Assembly (NCBI RefSeq): GCF_021129305.1
Contig: NZ_JAJOMB010000027.1
Coordinates: forward strand, 62,001-126,000
DNA from: Kineosporia babensis
Lineage (GTDB): Bacteria; Actinomycetota; Actinomycetes; Actinomycetales; Kineosporiaceae
Direction: 5' to 3'
DNA length: 64,000 nucleotides
In this document: positions 34,435 to 43,234 of the stretch, in pieces
How positions within the stretch are numbered: the first letter of the stretch is position 1
Layout of the letters: each line of letters opens with the position of its first letter
The notes under the pieces: model-generated
Told to the model about the DNA's origin: nothing
Database searches by the model: none
What the model saw: the letters and a program-made list of their open reading frames with translations, nothing else
Translations under genes and position numbers: made by a program

Positions 34435-35946
34435 ATGAGACGCCGCACCCGCGAACACGTTCCGCAGACAGACTTCGCCTCTCTCCTGACCGCAGCATCC
34501 GGTACAGCCATCAGCCTGCCCAGCCAACCCGAGCTGGTGCCCGCGAGCCTGAAACCCGCCAGGGCGCGGAGGGAAGTCGTTCCGCCCCGGCGGGGGTACG
34601 CGCGCCCGTACTCCGGGCACGCCCCTCGCACCCCGGCCGTGCCGGTGTTCCGGGCCTCGACCGGGCAGATGCAGGGCCTGTACCCGTGGCTGCACGGCGC
34701 ATCCATGCCACCGGTCGGCGCGTACATCGGCGTCGACTGCCTCTCCGGCGGCTCCTTTTCGGCGCACCCGATCGAATGGCTGCTGTCCGGGATCATCAGC
34801 AACCCGAACATCCTGATCACCGGCGTCCCCGGCGCCGGGAAATCGGCCACCATCAAAGCTCTCGCGTTGCGGCTGATGGCCTACGGGGTCAAGGCTTTTG
34901 TCCTGGGGGATGTGAAGAACGAGTACGCGGCCCTGGCCCGGGCGCTGGGCATCGAACCGCTGGAGATCGGCCCGGGGCTGCCGGCCCGGTTGAACCCGCT
35001 GGACGCGGGGCCGCTGGGAGCGAACCTGCCCAAGGACGCCCGAGCGCGTCGTGAGCGGCTGGACGAGATCCACCGCCGCCGCATCGCGCTGCTGTCCTCG
35101 CTCCTGGTCGTGCGCCTGGCCCGTGACCTCACCCCGACCGAGGAAGCCGCGCTGTCGCTGGCCATTCATCACGCGGCCGGGCAGGACACCGGCGCCGACC
35201 GGCTCCCGGACCCGACGATCCCGCAGGTGTGGGCTCTGCTGCGTGACCCCACCCGGGAGATGGCCCGCGAACTGCGGGTTCCGGGTGATGACCCGGACGA
35301 GATGCGCGAGATGATCCGCCCCGCGGCCGATGCCCTCGGCAACATGGTCCAAGGCTCGCTCGCCGGACTGTTCGACGGGCCGACCACGGTCCGGATGGAC
35401 TTCGACGCCCCGATCCAGACCGTCGACCTGTCCCGTCTGGACGGGCGCGGTGACGAGACCGTGGCGATGACCCTGGCGTGTGTCTCCTCGTGGGGGCAGG
35501 CCGCGATCGACGACCCCACCGGCGGCGTGCGCCTGGTCATCCGCGACGAACTCTGGCGCGCCATGCGCATTCCCGCGATGATCCGCAAGGTCGACTCCGA
35601 CCTGCGCCTCTCGCGCGCGAAGGGAACCATCGAGGTCCTGTCCACACACCGCCTGGCCGACTTCGAGGCCGTAGGCGCCGCCGACTCCGCCGAAGTCGCC
35701 ATCGCACGGAACCTCATCTCTTCCTGTGACGTGCGGATCTGCCTTCGCCAGGACACCGCACCTCTGGCCATGACCCGCGACGCCATTGGCCTGACCGACA
35801 CCGAATGTGCCCACATCGCCGGCTGGAACGGCGAACAGGTCGGCCGCGCGCTGTGGAAGATCGGCCGACGCTCCTCCCACGTCGTGCAGGTGATCCTCTC
35901 GCCGATGGAACGGAAACTGTTCTACACCAACGAAAGAATGGTCTAA
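34435..35946 (+). CDS. virB4: VirB4/TraC-type conjugation ATPase
   Basis: 503 residues. Walker A GVPGAGKSATIKAL (about 130), the following VLGDVKNEYAALARALG, Walker B-like VRLVIRDELWRAM (about 363) and the C-terminal CLRQDTAPLAMTRDAIGLTDTE arrangement (abridged) identify the VirB4 RecA-like core. It lacks the long N-terminal half of classical VirB4 (about 800 residues), apparently supplied by the upstream SCO6880 protein. It powers pilus/channel assembly and transfer at the cytoplasmic membrane. The VirD4 gene starts 3 nt after its stop. Confidence 0.88.
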   Translation: MRRRTREHVPQTDFASLLTAASGTAISLPSQPELVPASLKPARARREVVPPRRGYARPYSGHAPRTPAVPVFRASTGQMQGLYPWLHGASMPPVGAYIGVDCLSGGSFSAHPIEWLLSGIISNPNILITGVPGAGKSATIKALALRLMAYGVKAFVLGDVKNEYAALARALGIEPLEIGPGLPARLNPLDAGPLGANLPKDARARRERLDEIHRRRIALLSSLLVVRLARDLTPTEEAALSLAIHHAAGQDTGADRLPDPTIPQVWALLRDPTREMARELRVPGDDPDEMREMIRPAADALGNMVQGSLAGLFDGPTTVRMDFDAPIQTVDLSRLDGRGDETVAMTLACVSSWGQAAIDDPTGGVRLVIRDELWRAMRIPAMIRKVDSDLRLSRAKGTIEVLSTHRLADFEAVGAADSAEVAIARNLISSCDVRICLRQDTAPLAMTRDAIGLTDTECAHIAGWNGEQVGRALWKIGRRSSHVVQVILSPMERKLFYTNERMV

Positions 35947-35949
35947 CCG

Positions 35950-37890
35950 ATGGCGGGCATCGGTGGGTCCACCGACCGGGCCACCGCGAAGGCCAGCAGC
36001 ATCGGCAACGACCGCGTCACTGTTGGCCGCGGCCTGCTCGACGGTCCCGGCGACTATCTCCTGGCCGGCCTGCTCGCCCTGGTCGCCTCGGTCGGGGTCG
36101 GGACGTGGCTGTGGGGGCAACTGGCTGGGCTGCTGTTCTCGGCCCGGTGGCTGGACATCAGCATCGGGCAGAGCATCACCATTGCCGCCGACCTGCCCGG
36201 CCACTGGAGCGACCCACGCCAGGCATGGCCCGAAAGCGCCCGGGAGCATCTGCCGGGCCTGTTCGGGATGCTGATCTGCGCGGTCCTGGTGCTGGCCGGT
36301 CTCGGCGTCGGGTTGAGGCTGGTGCTGCGGCGTTCGGGGCGCTCCCGCCAGGTGCGGGGTTTCGCGTCCCCGGGGCAGTTGGAGGCGCTGTTGTCGCCGC
36401 AGGCCGCGTTGGCCAAGGCGTCCTGGCTGCGCCCCGGGCTGACTGGAAAGCTCATCGAGGCGGCCGATGTCATGGTCGATCTCGGACGCGCCGGTGGACG
36501 CCAGGTGGCGACGGCGATCGATGTGTCGGTGCTGCTGCTGGCCGCGGCCCGCTCGGGTAAGTCGAGCCAGATCGTGATCCCGTGGCTGCGTTCGTGGCCC
36601 GGTCCCGCGCTGGTGACCTCGGTCCGCACGGACGTCGTGAAGGCGACGTTGGCCATCCGCCGTGAGCGTGGCCCGGTCGCGGTGATGGACCTGTCCGGAA
36701 CCCGCTGGCCCGAAACCCTGCGCTGGTCGCCTGTGGAGGGCTGTGAGGAGTTCGATGTTGCCCGCCGTCGTGCGGACACGATGGTCCAGGTCGGCAAGTC
36801 CGGCGACGGCGGGGGCATGTCCGACTCCACCAACGCGGGGTTCTTCGGCGCGACCGCCACGAACCTCCTGGCTGGGTGGCTGCACACCGCCGCCCTCACG
36901 GGCCGCACGATGGACGATGTCCTGACCTGGGCTCTGGACGAACACCTCGACGAGCCTGTCCGTCTCCTGCGCGACCAGCCCAAGGCCGCCATGGGCGTGG
37001 CCGCGATGATGCACGGCATCTACCGCGCCCCGATGGAAACCCGCTCCAACATGTGGACCACCGCCATGACCTCCGTCGCCCCACTTCTGTCGGCGACGGC
37101 ACGTGAGGTGTTCAGCTCCGGTGCCGGGCGCAGCTTCAACATCGAGGAGTTCCTGCGCCGCGAAGGAACGATCTACCTCGTCGTGCCCAAACACGAAGCC
37201 GCGGGCCTGGCCCCGCTGATCTCCGGGTTCGTGGACGAGATCACCCAGACCGCCAACGCTCTCGGCTCCCGCACCCCGTCGGGTCGGCTGGATCCGCCGT
37301 TGGGGATGTTCCTGGACGAGGTCGCGAACATCTCGCCGCTGCCGCACCTGCCCTCGCTGATGTCCTGGTCAGCCGGCTCGGGAATCTTCGTTCTGGCCGT
37401 GCTTCAGGAGATCGCCCAGGCCCGCGCGGGGTGGGGCCGTAACGGCTCCGACATGCTCTGGGGATCGGCGACCGTGAAGATCGCTCTGGGTGGTCTGTCC
37501 GGGGACGAGCTGGCCGACTTCTCCAAGCTCTGCGGCCATTACCGCGAAACCCTCGTCACCACTCAACGATCGGCCACCGGGACCACGACCCACACCAGCC
37601 TCTCCGATCGGTCGGTGCTCTCGGCGGAGAACATCCGCACTCTTTCCACCGAGGACCGTGAAGCGCTGATCGTGCACACCAGCATCCCGCCCGTCCTCAC
37701 CCGGATGCAGCGTCACTACGAAAGCCCCCACGCCCACGAGTACGCCCACTCGGTAACCGACACCGCGCGCCAGCTCGCCGCCCTTAACCCCGGGTACCCC
37801 ATGCCGGACGACGAGACCCGCCTGGCCCCACCGGCCTCCCGGCTGACGTCCGTACGGCGCGTGCTGCCCAGCTTCAGGAGGGCGCGATGA
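35950..37890 (+). CDS. virD4: VirD4/TraG coupling protein
   Basis: 646 residues. Two membrane helices near the N-terminus (about 38-58 and 107-127), Walker A AARSGKSSQIVIP (about 200), the family block NAGFFGATATNLLAGWL (about 296), Walker B MFLDEVANI (about 453) and the final ATVKIALGG segment characterise the T4SS coupling ATPase. It recruits the relaxase-DNA complex and pumps it into the channel. Overlaps the downstream DUF4913 gene by 4 nt (ATGA). Confidence 0.92.
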   Translation: MAGIGGSTDRATAKASSIGNDRVTVGRGLLDGPGDYLLAGLLALVASVGVGTWLWGQLAGLLFSARWLDISIGQSITIAADLPGHWSDPRQAWPESAREHLPGLFGMLICAVLVLAGLGVGLRLVLRRSGRSRQVRGFASPGQLEALLSPQAALAKASWLRPGLTGKLIEAADVMVDLGRAGGRQVATAIDVSVLLLAAARSGKSSQIVIPWLRSWPGPALVTSVRTDVVKATLAIRRERGPVAVMDLSGTRWPETLRWSPVEGCEEFDVARRRADTMVQVGKSGDGGGMSDSTNAGFFGATATNLLAGWLHTAALTGRTMDDVLTWALDEHLDEPVRLLRDQPKAAMGVAAMMHGIYRAPMETRSNMWTTAMTSVAPLLSATAREVFSSGAGRSFNIEEFLRREGTIYLVVPKHEAAGLAPLISGFVDEITQTANALGSRTPSGRLDPPLGMFLDEVANISPLPHLPSLMSWSAGSGIFVLAVLQEIAQARAGWGRNGSDMLWGSATVKIALGGLSGDELADFSKLCGHYRETLVTTQRSATGTTTHTSLSDRSVLSAENIRTLSTEDREALIVHTSIPPVLTRMQRHYESPHAHEYAHSVTDTARQLAALNPGYPMPDDETRLAPPASRLTSVRRVLPSFRRAR

Positions 37891-38864
37891 GTGACCTGCT
37901 GCATGAGGAGAACGGATCGCACGCCCGGCTGCGGCCGTCGGCCCGCACCCGCCGCATGCCCCGCAGCATGCGTGCCCGAGACCGTACCGACCAGCCACCC
38001 TCGGCCGATGCCGCTCAGGCAAGTGCTCCGGTTGCGGATCTGAACGAGTGGCACGCCATGACCGAACCGGCGCGCTCGCGGGAATGGTCGGGTCTGGTCG
38101 GGTGGGTGCGCTGGCTGCACGACGCTTACGAGCTGTCCGTCGAGGAACGATTGCCGCTGTGCTGGTACCAGCACCCCGGCCTGGTCGAGGAACTACGCGC
38201 GCTGAAAGCGTGGCGCGAAGAGATTTACCGCAACCCACCACCAGCCACCGCCCCGGCTCCGCCGACAGACGACGGGGAGGGCACGGGCGACGCTCCGGGC
38301 TCCGGGCGGGTGAGTAGCCCGGGTGCAGGGCAGGCTGCCCGGTACTGGCATGCCGAGCTACGGCAGGTCCTGCACGCGGCCGGCACTCAGTACGCGCCCG
38401 GCTGCCCCGCCGGGCACCGCGGGGCCACTCTCCTGCACGACGTCAACCCCGACCTGCACGAACGCTGGATCGCCGGCAACGACGGAACCGGGGCACCCGC
38501 ACCACTCCTGACTGCCCCCGACCCCGGCAACACCGGGCATCCCTCGGGCCCCGGCGATCCGATGCTGATCGAGCACACAGCCCTAATGGCCGCCGTGGAT
38601 GACGGACGAGCCCGATCACTGGGCGCTCTCGTCCAGGACTACGTCCAGTTCGAGGACTCCTGGTGGACGAGAATCCCTGCCATCACGACCCCGGACAACC
38701 ATCCGTCGGCGAACGACCCTGCGACGCAACCGCTATGGCAGAAAGTCGTCAATGACGACCTGATCGAACGGCTGGACCGATCAGCCGAGCGCCTGCGAAC
38801 AGCGGACGACGCCGTGAAGAACCAACGCCCACGCCGCACCCCGGAACGCCCGGCCACCTCATAA
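37887..38864 (+). CDS. DUF4913 domain protein
   Basis: 325 residues. The DUF4913 block (about 65-115) reads WSGLVGWVRWLHDAYELS then LPLCWYQHPGLVEELRALKAW. A second domain with YWHAELRQVLHAAGTQYAPGCPAGH lies in the middle, and the C-terminus (about 230-325) resembles the small 40179 protein: ALMAAVDDGRARSLGALVQDY. Long Pro/Ala-rich linkers separate the parts. DUF4913 proteins accompany actinobacterial T4SS genes; function unknown. Confidence 0.8.
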   Translation: MSDLLHEENGSHARLRPSARTRRMPRSMRARDRTDQPPSADAAQASAPVADLNEWHAMTEPARSREWSGLVGWVRWLHDAYELSVEERLPLCWYQHPGLVEELRALKAWREEIYRNPPPATAPAPPTDDGEGTGDAPGSGRVSSPGAGQAARYWHAELRQVLHAAGTQYAPGCPAGHRGATLLHDVNPDLHERWIAGNDGTGAPAPLLTAPDPGNTGHPSGPGDPMLIEHTALMAAVDDGRARSLGALVQDYVQFEDSWWTRIPAITTPDNHPSANDPATQPLWQKVVNDDLIERLDRSAERLRTADDAVKNQRPRRTPERPATS

Positions 38865-38940
38865 GACTCAGCCGCACACCAACCCCAGCACGGGACGCTG
38901 CCTCCGTCCCGCACTGGACCTCGCTACCACCGGAGATGCC

Positions 38941-40182
38941 ATGTCATCCGTGACCTTACGCGCCGAGCAAGCCCTGCTCGGCGCCCTGCTCACCCAACAA
39001 AAGAACGAGCACACCGCCGCGATGCGCCTGCTCGAAGCCACCGACTTCGGCCAGCGCCTGCACCGCCACGTCTTCACCGCCATCCAAGAACTGCGCACCA
39101 CCGAACCGCACCTGAACGGCCCCGGTCTCGTCGACGCCGTCGCCGAACGCATCGGCAGCGAACCCAGCACCGTCCAGGCCCTTGCCGACAGCGCCCCGGC
39201 CCCCGCGCACGCCGACGCGTACGCCCAGATGATCCAGACAGCCGCGTTCCGCCGCGAAATCGCCGACGCCTCCCAAGCCTTTGCCCACAACATCGCCACC
39301 ACCAGCACCAGCCCCGCCGACGTCAGCATCGAACCCGGCCCAGCGCAGGCACCCAGCGACAGCGTCACCACGGCAGAAGACCCACACCGCGCCCGGCTCC
39401 TCGCAGCCCTGGAACGCCAGGTCGAGATCTACAGCACCCTCGCCAACACCCCCGACACCCTCACCCAGACACCAGCCAACCCCTCACCAGATCCCGGGAC
39501 TATCACCTCGACCACACCCCGCAGCGCGACCGCCGAACCGGAGCTCGTCTCGAGCACGGATACCCCGGACCGGCCGCAGGATGCCTCGGTGGGGGAGCGG
39601 GTGCGGCTGGAGGACGAGCTGCTGGCGGACCTGCTGCGCAACCCTGACCAAAGCGATGTCCTGGCCACCTTCGTGGCCGACAGCACCTTCACCAGCGGGC
39701 AACGCCGTGAGATGTACCAGACCATCCTCATCACCGCCCACGCTGGCCAGCCCATCGACGACGTCATCATCGCCTGGCAAGTCGAACTCCAACGCGCCGC
39801 CAACCGCCTCAACCACAACACCAGCCCCGCGCCGGAACCACCCACCATCCCCGGATACACCCCCGGCGCTGGCACCGAACCCGACCTGGTCTACCTCACC
39901 CGCCTGGCCGCCACCGAAACCCCGCGCACCGCCATCGAGATCGGCCAGCGCCTCGTCACCGAGGACATGACCAAACTGCTGCGCGAGAACGTCCCCCAAC
40001 CGAAAGCGCAGTACACACCGCAGCCTCACCCCGCTGCCGCGCGTAGTGCTGGGCTTCAGCGGCGGGCGGCCACCGCGCAGCCGGTTCGGCGCCCATCCGT
40101 CATACCTCTGGATCCTTCGCTGAAACCACCCGCGCCGACCTCGTCCGAGACTCAGCGTCCGACCCCCAGGACCGAACGATGA
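38941..40182 (+). CDS. DnaB-N-domain protein without helicase domain
   Basis: 413 residues. The first 110 residues match the helicase-loader-binding N-terminal domain of DnaB (LRAEQALLGALLTQQ, TDFGQRLHRHVFTAIQEL, abridged). A second, degenerate copy follows a Thr/Pro-rich linker at about 215-270 (RLEDELLADLLRNPDQ, FTSGQRREMYQTI). No Walker motifs follow, so the ATPase half is absent. It may bind host DnaB or primase, or act as an oligomerisation adaptor. A 7-bp hairpin (CGGGACG/CGTCCCG) precedes it. Overlaps the next gene by 4 nt. Confidence 0.75.
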   Translation: MSSVTLRAEQALLGALLTQQKNEHTAAMRLLEATDFGQRLHRHVFTAIQELRTTEPHLNGPGLVDAVAERIGSEPSTVQALADSAPAPAHADAYAQMIQTAAFRREIADASQAFAHNIATTSTSPADVSIEPGPAQAPSDSVTTAEDPHRARLLAALERQVEIYSTLANTPDTLTQTPANPSPDPGTITSTTPRSATAEPELVSSTDTPDRPQDASVGERVRLEDELLADLLRNPDQSDVLATFVADSTFTSGQRREMYQTILITAHAGQPIDDVIIAWQVELQRAANRLNHNTSPAPEPPTIPGYTPGAGTEPDLVYLTRLAATETPRTAIEIGQRLVTEDMTKLLRENVPQPKAQYTPQPHPAAARSAGLQRRAATAQPVRRPSVIPLDPSLKPPAPTSSETQRPTPRTER

Positions 40183-40514
40183 ACGGCGCCCAGCCCTCCA
40201 CTAGCCAGCCCAGCGCTGGCCAGCGCACCGCGGCCCTGGCGCGCCCGGCATCAACGGCGCCTGTAATCGCCTCACCGGCCACGGTGGTGACGGCGAGTGG
40301 GCAGGTTCAGGACCTCGTTGTTACCCACTCGCACATGACAGAGGCCCTACGTGATCAGCAGGCCCGTCCATTAGCCCCGCTGATCACCGATTTCGTCCGC
40401 TACAGCGGGTACTGGTGGATCGCCTCGCCCGACGGATGGCTGCGCATCACCGACCCTGACCTGGCTCGCACCCTCGATCGACAGCATCAACGATTCGCTA
40501 AGGGGCTCTTCTAG
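40179..40514 (+). CDS. Small protein related to the C-terminus of the DUF4913 protein
   Basis: 111 residues. After a disordered 45-residue start, the region HSHMTEALRDQQARPLAPLITDFVRYSGYWWIASPDGW (abridged) parallels the 37887 protein's C-terminus (HTALMAAVDDGRARSLGALVQDYVQFEDSWW, abridged): same spacing of Ala-Arg, Leu, Tyr/Phe and Trp-Trp. So it is a stand-alone copy of that domain. Start overlaps the upstream stop (ATGA). Last gene of the T4SS operon; its end overlaps the convergent DJ-1 gene by 4 nt. Confidence 0.7.
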   Translation: MNGAQPSTSQPSAGQRTAALARPASTAPVIASPATVVTASGQVQDLVVTHSHMTEALRDQQARPLAPLITDFVRYSGYWWIASPDGWLRITDPDLARTLDRQHQRFAKGLF

Positions 40515-41395
40515 CGCGCGGGATTGGGGCCGGGGGCTGATGAGCCTGATTCTTGACCGCCGTGCATGGCGGTTGCGGCTTGGTCCCCAGGCCACAGTCT
40601 GGTTGCGCGAAGGGCGTGCTCGATAGGGGCGTAGAAGTCACGGGCAAGTGCGACCATTTCGGGGCCCGCGTTCTCCGGGGTGCCGGCGCCGTAGGGCGGC
40701 TGTGGGGCGTACTCGGCGCCCAGCTCCAGGAATCGGGCGTAGTCGTCGCCGCGTAGTTGGGCGGCCAGGGTGAGGGCGAGGTCCATGCCGGCGGTGACCC
40801 CGGCTGCGGTAGCGACGTTGCCGTCGATGACGACCCGTTCATCGACCGGGATTGCCCCATAACCGGCCAGCAGATGGCGGACCGACCAATGTGAGGTGGC
40901 GCGGCGGCCTTTCAGCAGTCCGGCGGCGCCTAGGGCGATGGCACCGGTGCAGACACTGGCAACGGTTCCTGCGCTGTGCCCAAGGTTGCGGATGGACTCC
41001 ATGGCGGCGTGATCCTTGAGTAGGACGGCGGTGTCGCCGCCGGGCACCAGTAGCACGGTGGGGGAGGCCGGTGCGTCCTGGAGAGTCGTGGTGGGGGTGA
41101 TAGGGAGTCCGCCGGCGCTGAGGACGGGCTCGTTCGCGGCCCTGGTGGTGGCCAGGTGGATGGTGGCGCCGACCATAGAGGCCAGGAAGTAGTGGGGGCC
41201 GATCGCGTCGAGCGTGTCAAAGCCGGGGTGTAGAACGATGACGACGTCTTCGTCGGCGGTGAAGGTAACGCCGGGCCGCGCGGCCAGGGCTTCGTGGGCC
41301 GCGACGGATCGGTCGAAGGCTTCCTGCGCGGCAGCGTCCTTGGGCTCGGGGTCGTGCGACATGTCGGCCAGGTGGTTCGCGATCTCGTCGGTCAC
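40511..41395 (-). CDS. DJ-1/PfpI superfamily protein (isonitrile hydratase-like)
   Basis: 294 residues. After an 45-residue helical extension the DJ-1/PfpI fold is clear: VVIVLHPGFDTLDAIGPHYFL (abridged), then VLLVPGGD, the nucleophile elbow VASVCTGAIALGAAGLLKGRRATSHW (abridged; Cys about 162) and VIDGNVATAAGVTAGMDLALTLA (abridged). This pattern (GFDTLDAIGP, CTGA, ATSHW) is that of the isonitrile hydratase/GlxA-type branch. Its start overlaps the stop of the ABC ATPase gene (ATGA), so it is the last gene of the uptake operon. A role in breaking down or modifying the imported ligand is inferred. Confidence 0.8.
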   Translation of the reverse strand: MTDEIANHLADMSHDPEPKDAAAQEAFDRSVAAHEALAARPGVTFTADEDVVIVLHPGFDTLDAIGPHYFLASMVGATIHLATTRAANEPVLSAGGLPITPTTTLQDAPASPTVLLVPGGDTAVLLKDHAAMESIRNLGHSAGTVASVCTGAIALGAAGLLKGRRATSHWSVRHLLAGYGAIPVDERVVIDGNVATAAGVTAGMDLALTLAAQLRGDDYARFLELGAEYAPQPPYGAGTPENAGPEMVALARDFYAPIEHALRATRLWPGDQAATAMHGGQESGSSAPGPNPAR

Positions 41396-42165
41396 TGTTG
41401 GTTCCCATCGGTGTAGACCAGGTGCAGGCGCCCGGTCAGCGGGTTGGTCATGGTGGCGGCCTTGACCCCGAAGACCTGCTGGAGCAGGTCCGGGGTGAGG
41501 ACGTCCTGCGGGGTCCCGGTGGCGACGGCCGAGCCCTCGAAGAGCACGACAACGCGGTCGCAGTAGGCGGCGGCGAGGTTGAGGTCGTGCAGGGTGATCA
41601 GGGTGGTGATCCGCAGGCTTCGCACCAGGGCGAGGAGGCTGAGCTGGTGCTGGATGTCGAGGTGGTTGGTCGGCTCGTCGAGAACCAGGATGCTGGGTTC
41701 CTGAGCCAGGGCACGGGCGAGCTGGACTCGCTGGCGTTCACCGCCGGAGAGCGTGCTGATGCCGCGGTCGGCGAAATGGGTGACTCCGGCTGCGTTCATG
41801 GCACGTTCGACGGCTGCCTGGTCGTCGGAGGTGCCGGCCCCCAGGAGCCGGCCGTGGGGTACCCGGCCGGTGGCGACGCATTCGGTCACGGTCAGTTCGA
41901 GGTCGCTGGGGCTGTCCTGGACGACGGCGGCGATGACGCGGGCTGCTTCCCGGGAGCGCATGCCCCACACATCCCGGCCTTCGGCGAGGATGTGGCCTTT
42001 GGTAGGCCGCAGCATCCGGTAGATGGTGCGTAACAGGGTCGACTTGCCGCTGCCGTTGGGGCCCACGAGTCCGACGATGTCGGTGCTGGCCGTGAGGGTG
42101 ATCTGGTTGATGATGCGGCGGCCTGCAAGCTCGACGCTGATCCCCTGGACTTCGAGGTCGCTCAT
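41392..42165 (-). CDS. Iron/metallophore-type ABC transporter ATPase (FecE/BtuD-like)
   Basis: 257 residues from ATG 42165. Walker A GPNGSGKSTLL (about 34-44), the FecE-type Q-loop AAVVQD, signature LSGGERQRVQLARALAQ (about 135), Walker B ILVLDEPTNHLDIQHQ and switch His TLHDLNLAA are all intact. The TNHLDI variant is typical of siderophore, heme and B12 importers. The start overlaps the true (frame-corrected) end of the permease gene. Confidence 0.9.
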   Translation of the reverse strand: MSDLEVQGISVELAGRRIINQITLTASTDIVGLVGPNGSGKSTLLRTIYRMLRPTKGHILAEGRDVWGMRSREAARVIAAVVQDSPSDLELTVTECVATGRVPHGRLLGAGTSDDQAAVERAMNAAGVTHFADRGISTLSGGERQRVQLARALAQEPSILVLDEPTNHLDIQHQLSLLALVRSLRITTLITLHDLNLAAAYCDRVVVLFEGSAVATGTPQDVLTPDLLQQVFGVKAATMTNPLTGRLHLVYTDGNQQ

Positions 42166-43234
42166 GCCTGGCCCCGTCCGGAGCGGCGTAGCAGCCACAG
42201 GAAGAACGGTGCTCCGACGGTGGCCGTCAGCAGGCCGACTGGCAGTTCCGAGGGGCCAGGATCAGGCGGGCGATGATGTCGACCACGACCAGGAGTAGTC
42301 CTCCGGCGAGCGCGGAAGCGGGCAGGACCCAGCGGTGGTCGGAGCCGACGATCATCCGGATCGCGTGCGGTACCACCAGCCCGACGAAGCCGATCGCGCC
42401 GCTGACCGCGACCACGACGCCGACCAGGAGCGAGGTGATCACGAACAGGCCCAGGCGCACGCGGCCGACGTCCACCCCCAGGCTGGCGGCAGTCTCGTCC
42501 CCGATCAGGAAGGCGTTCAGGACGCGGGCGAGCAGCGTCAGCCCGACGGTGGACAGGAGCAGAACGAGCGTCGGCAGGCCCAGATCGCCCCAGTCAGCGG
42601 CGGCCAGGCTGCCCGAGAGCCAGGACAGCACCTGGCTGACTCCTTCGCCGGGTCCGCTGGCCCGCAAAACCAGGTAACTGGTGACCGAGCTGAGCAGGTA
42701 GGACATCGCCACTCCGGCCAGGACCAGGCGGTGAGCGGTCACCCGGCCTCGCTGCTGGGCCAGCAGGAAGACGGTCAAAGTGGTGACGAGCGCACCTGCG
42801 AACGCCGCCAGCGGTACCGAGACTGCGGCGAGCGTGCCGGTGACCAGCGTCAGAGCGGCCACCGCGGCGACCGAGGCTCCGGATGAGACCCCGAAGATGA
42901 ATGGGTCGGCGAGCGGGTTTCGCACCACCGCCTGCAGCACGGCGCCCGCTACAGCGAGCGCTGATCCGACGACGAGTCCCAACAGGGCTCTGGGCAGGCG
43001 GAACTCCCAGATGATCCGGGCCTGGACATCGGTCGCGGACGAGTCAGCCGACCACGGCAGCAGGTGTCCGGCGATCACCGAAACCACCTGCTCCGGAGCA
43101 ATGTAGACCGAACCGATCGCAACCGAGAGAACGACCGCGATCGCGCAGGCCACAGTCAGGGCGAACACCGTGGTGCCCGGCCGGTGCATCCGGCCGGGCA
43201 TCGGGGGAGCCGGGGCGGTGGGGACAGTGGTCAC
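42162..43234 (-). pseudogene. FecCD-type ABC permease with a 1-nt frameshift near its end
   Basis: The open frame from ATG 43234 gives 335 residues with the FecCD pattern (IIWEFRLPRALLGLVVGSALAVAGAVLQ, abridged; GVSSGAS; SLGVDVGRVR; GFVGLVVPHAIRMIVGSDHR, abridged) but ends at 42227 with the foreign tail RNCQSAC. Adding one G to the run at 42252-42255 restores the family ending SELPVGLLTATVGAPFFLWL (abridged) and a stop at 42162-42164 that overlaps the ATPase start codon (ATGA), giving 357 residues. So one base is missing, by mutation or sequencing error. If real, the last helix is lost and transport may fail. Confidence 0.85.

Noticed and set aside
33817-37347. A 1176-codon open frame on the minus strand
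   Set aside because: It lies opposite SCO6880, VirB4 and VirD4 genes whose motifs are intact; its composition (His, Gln, Arg, Gly) is that of a high-GC antisense shadow.
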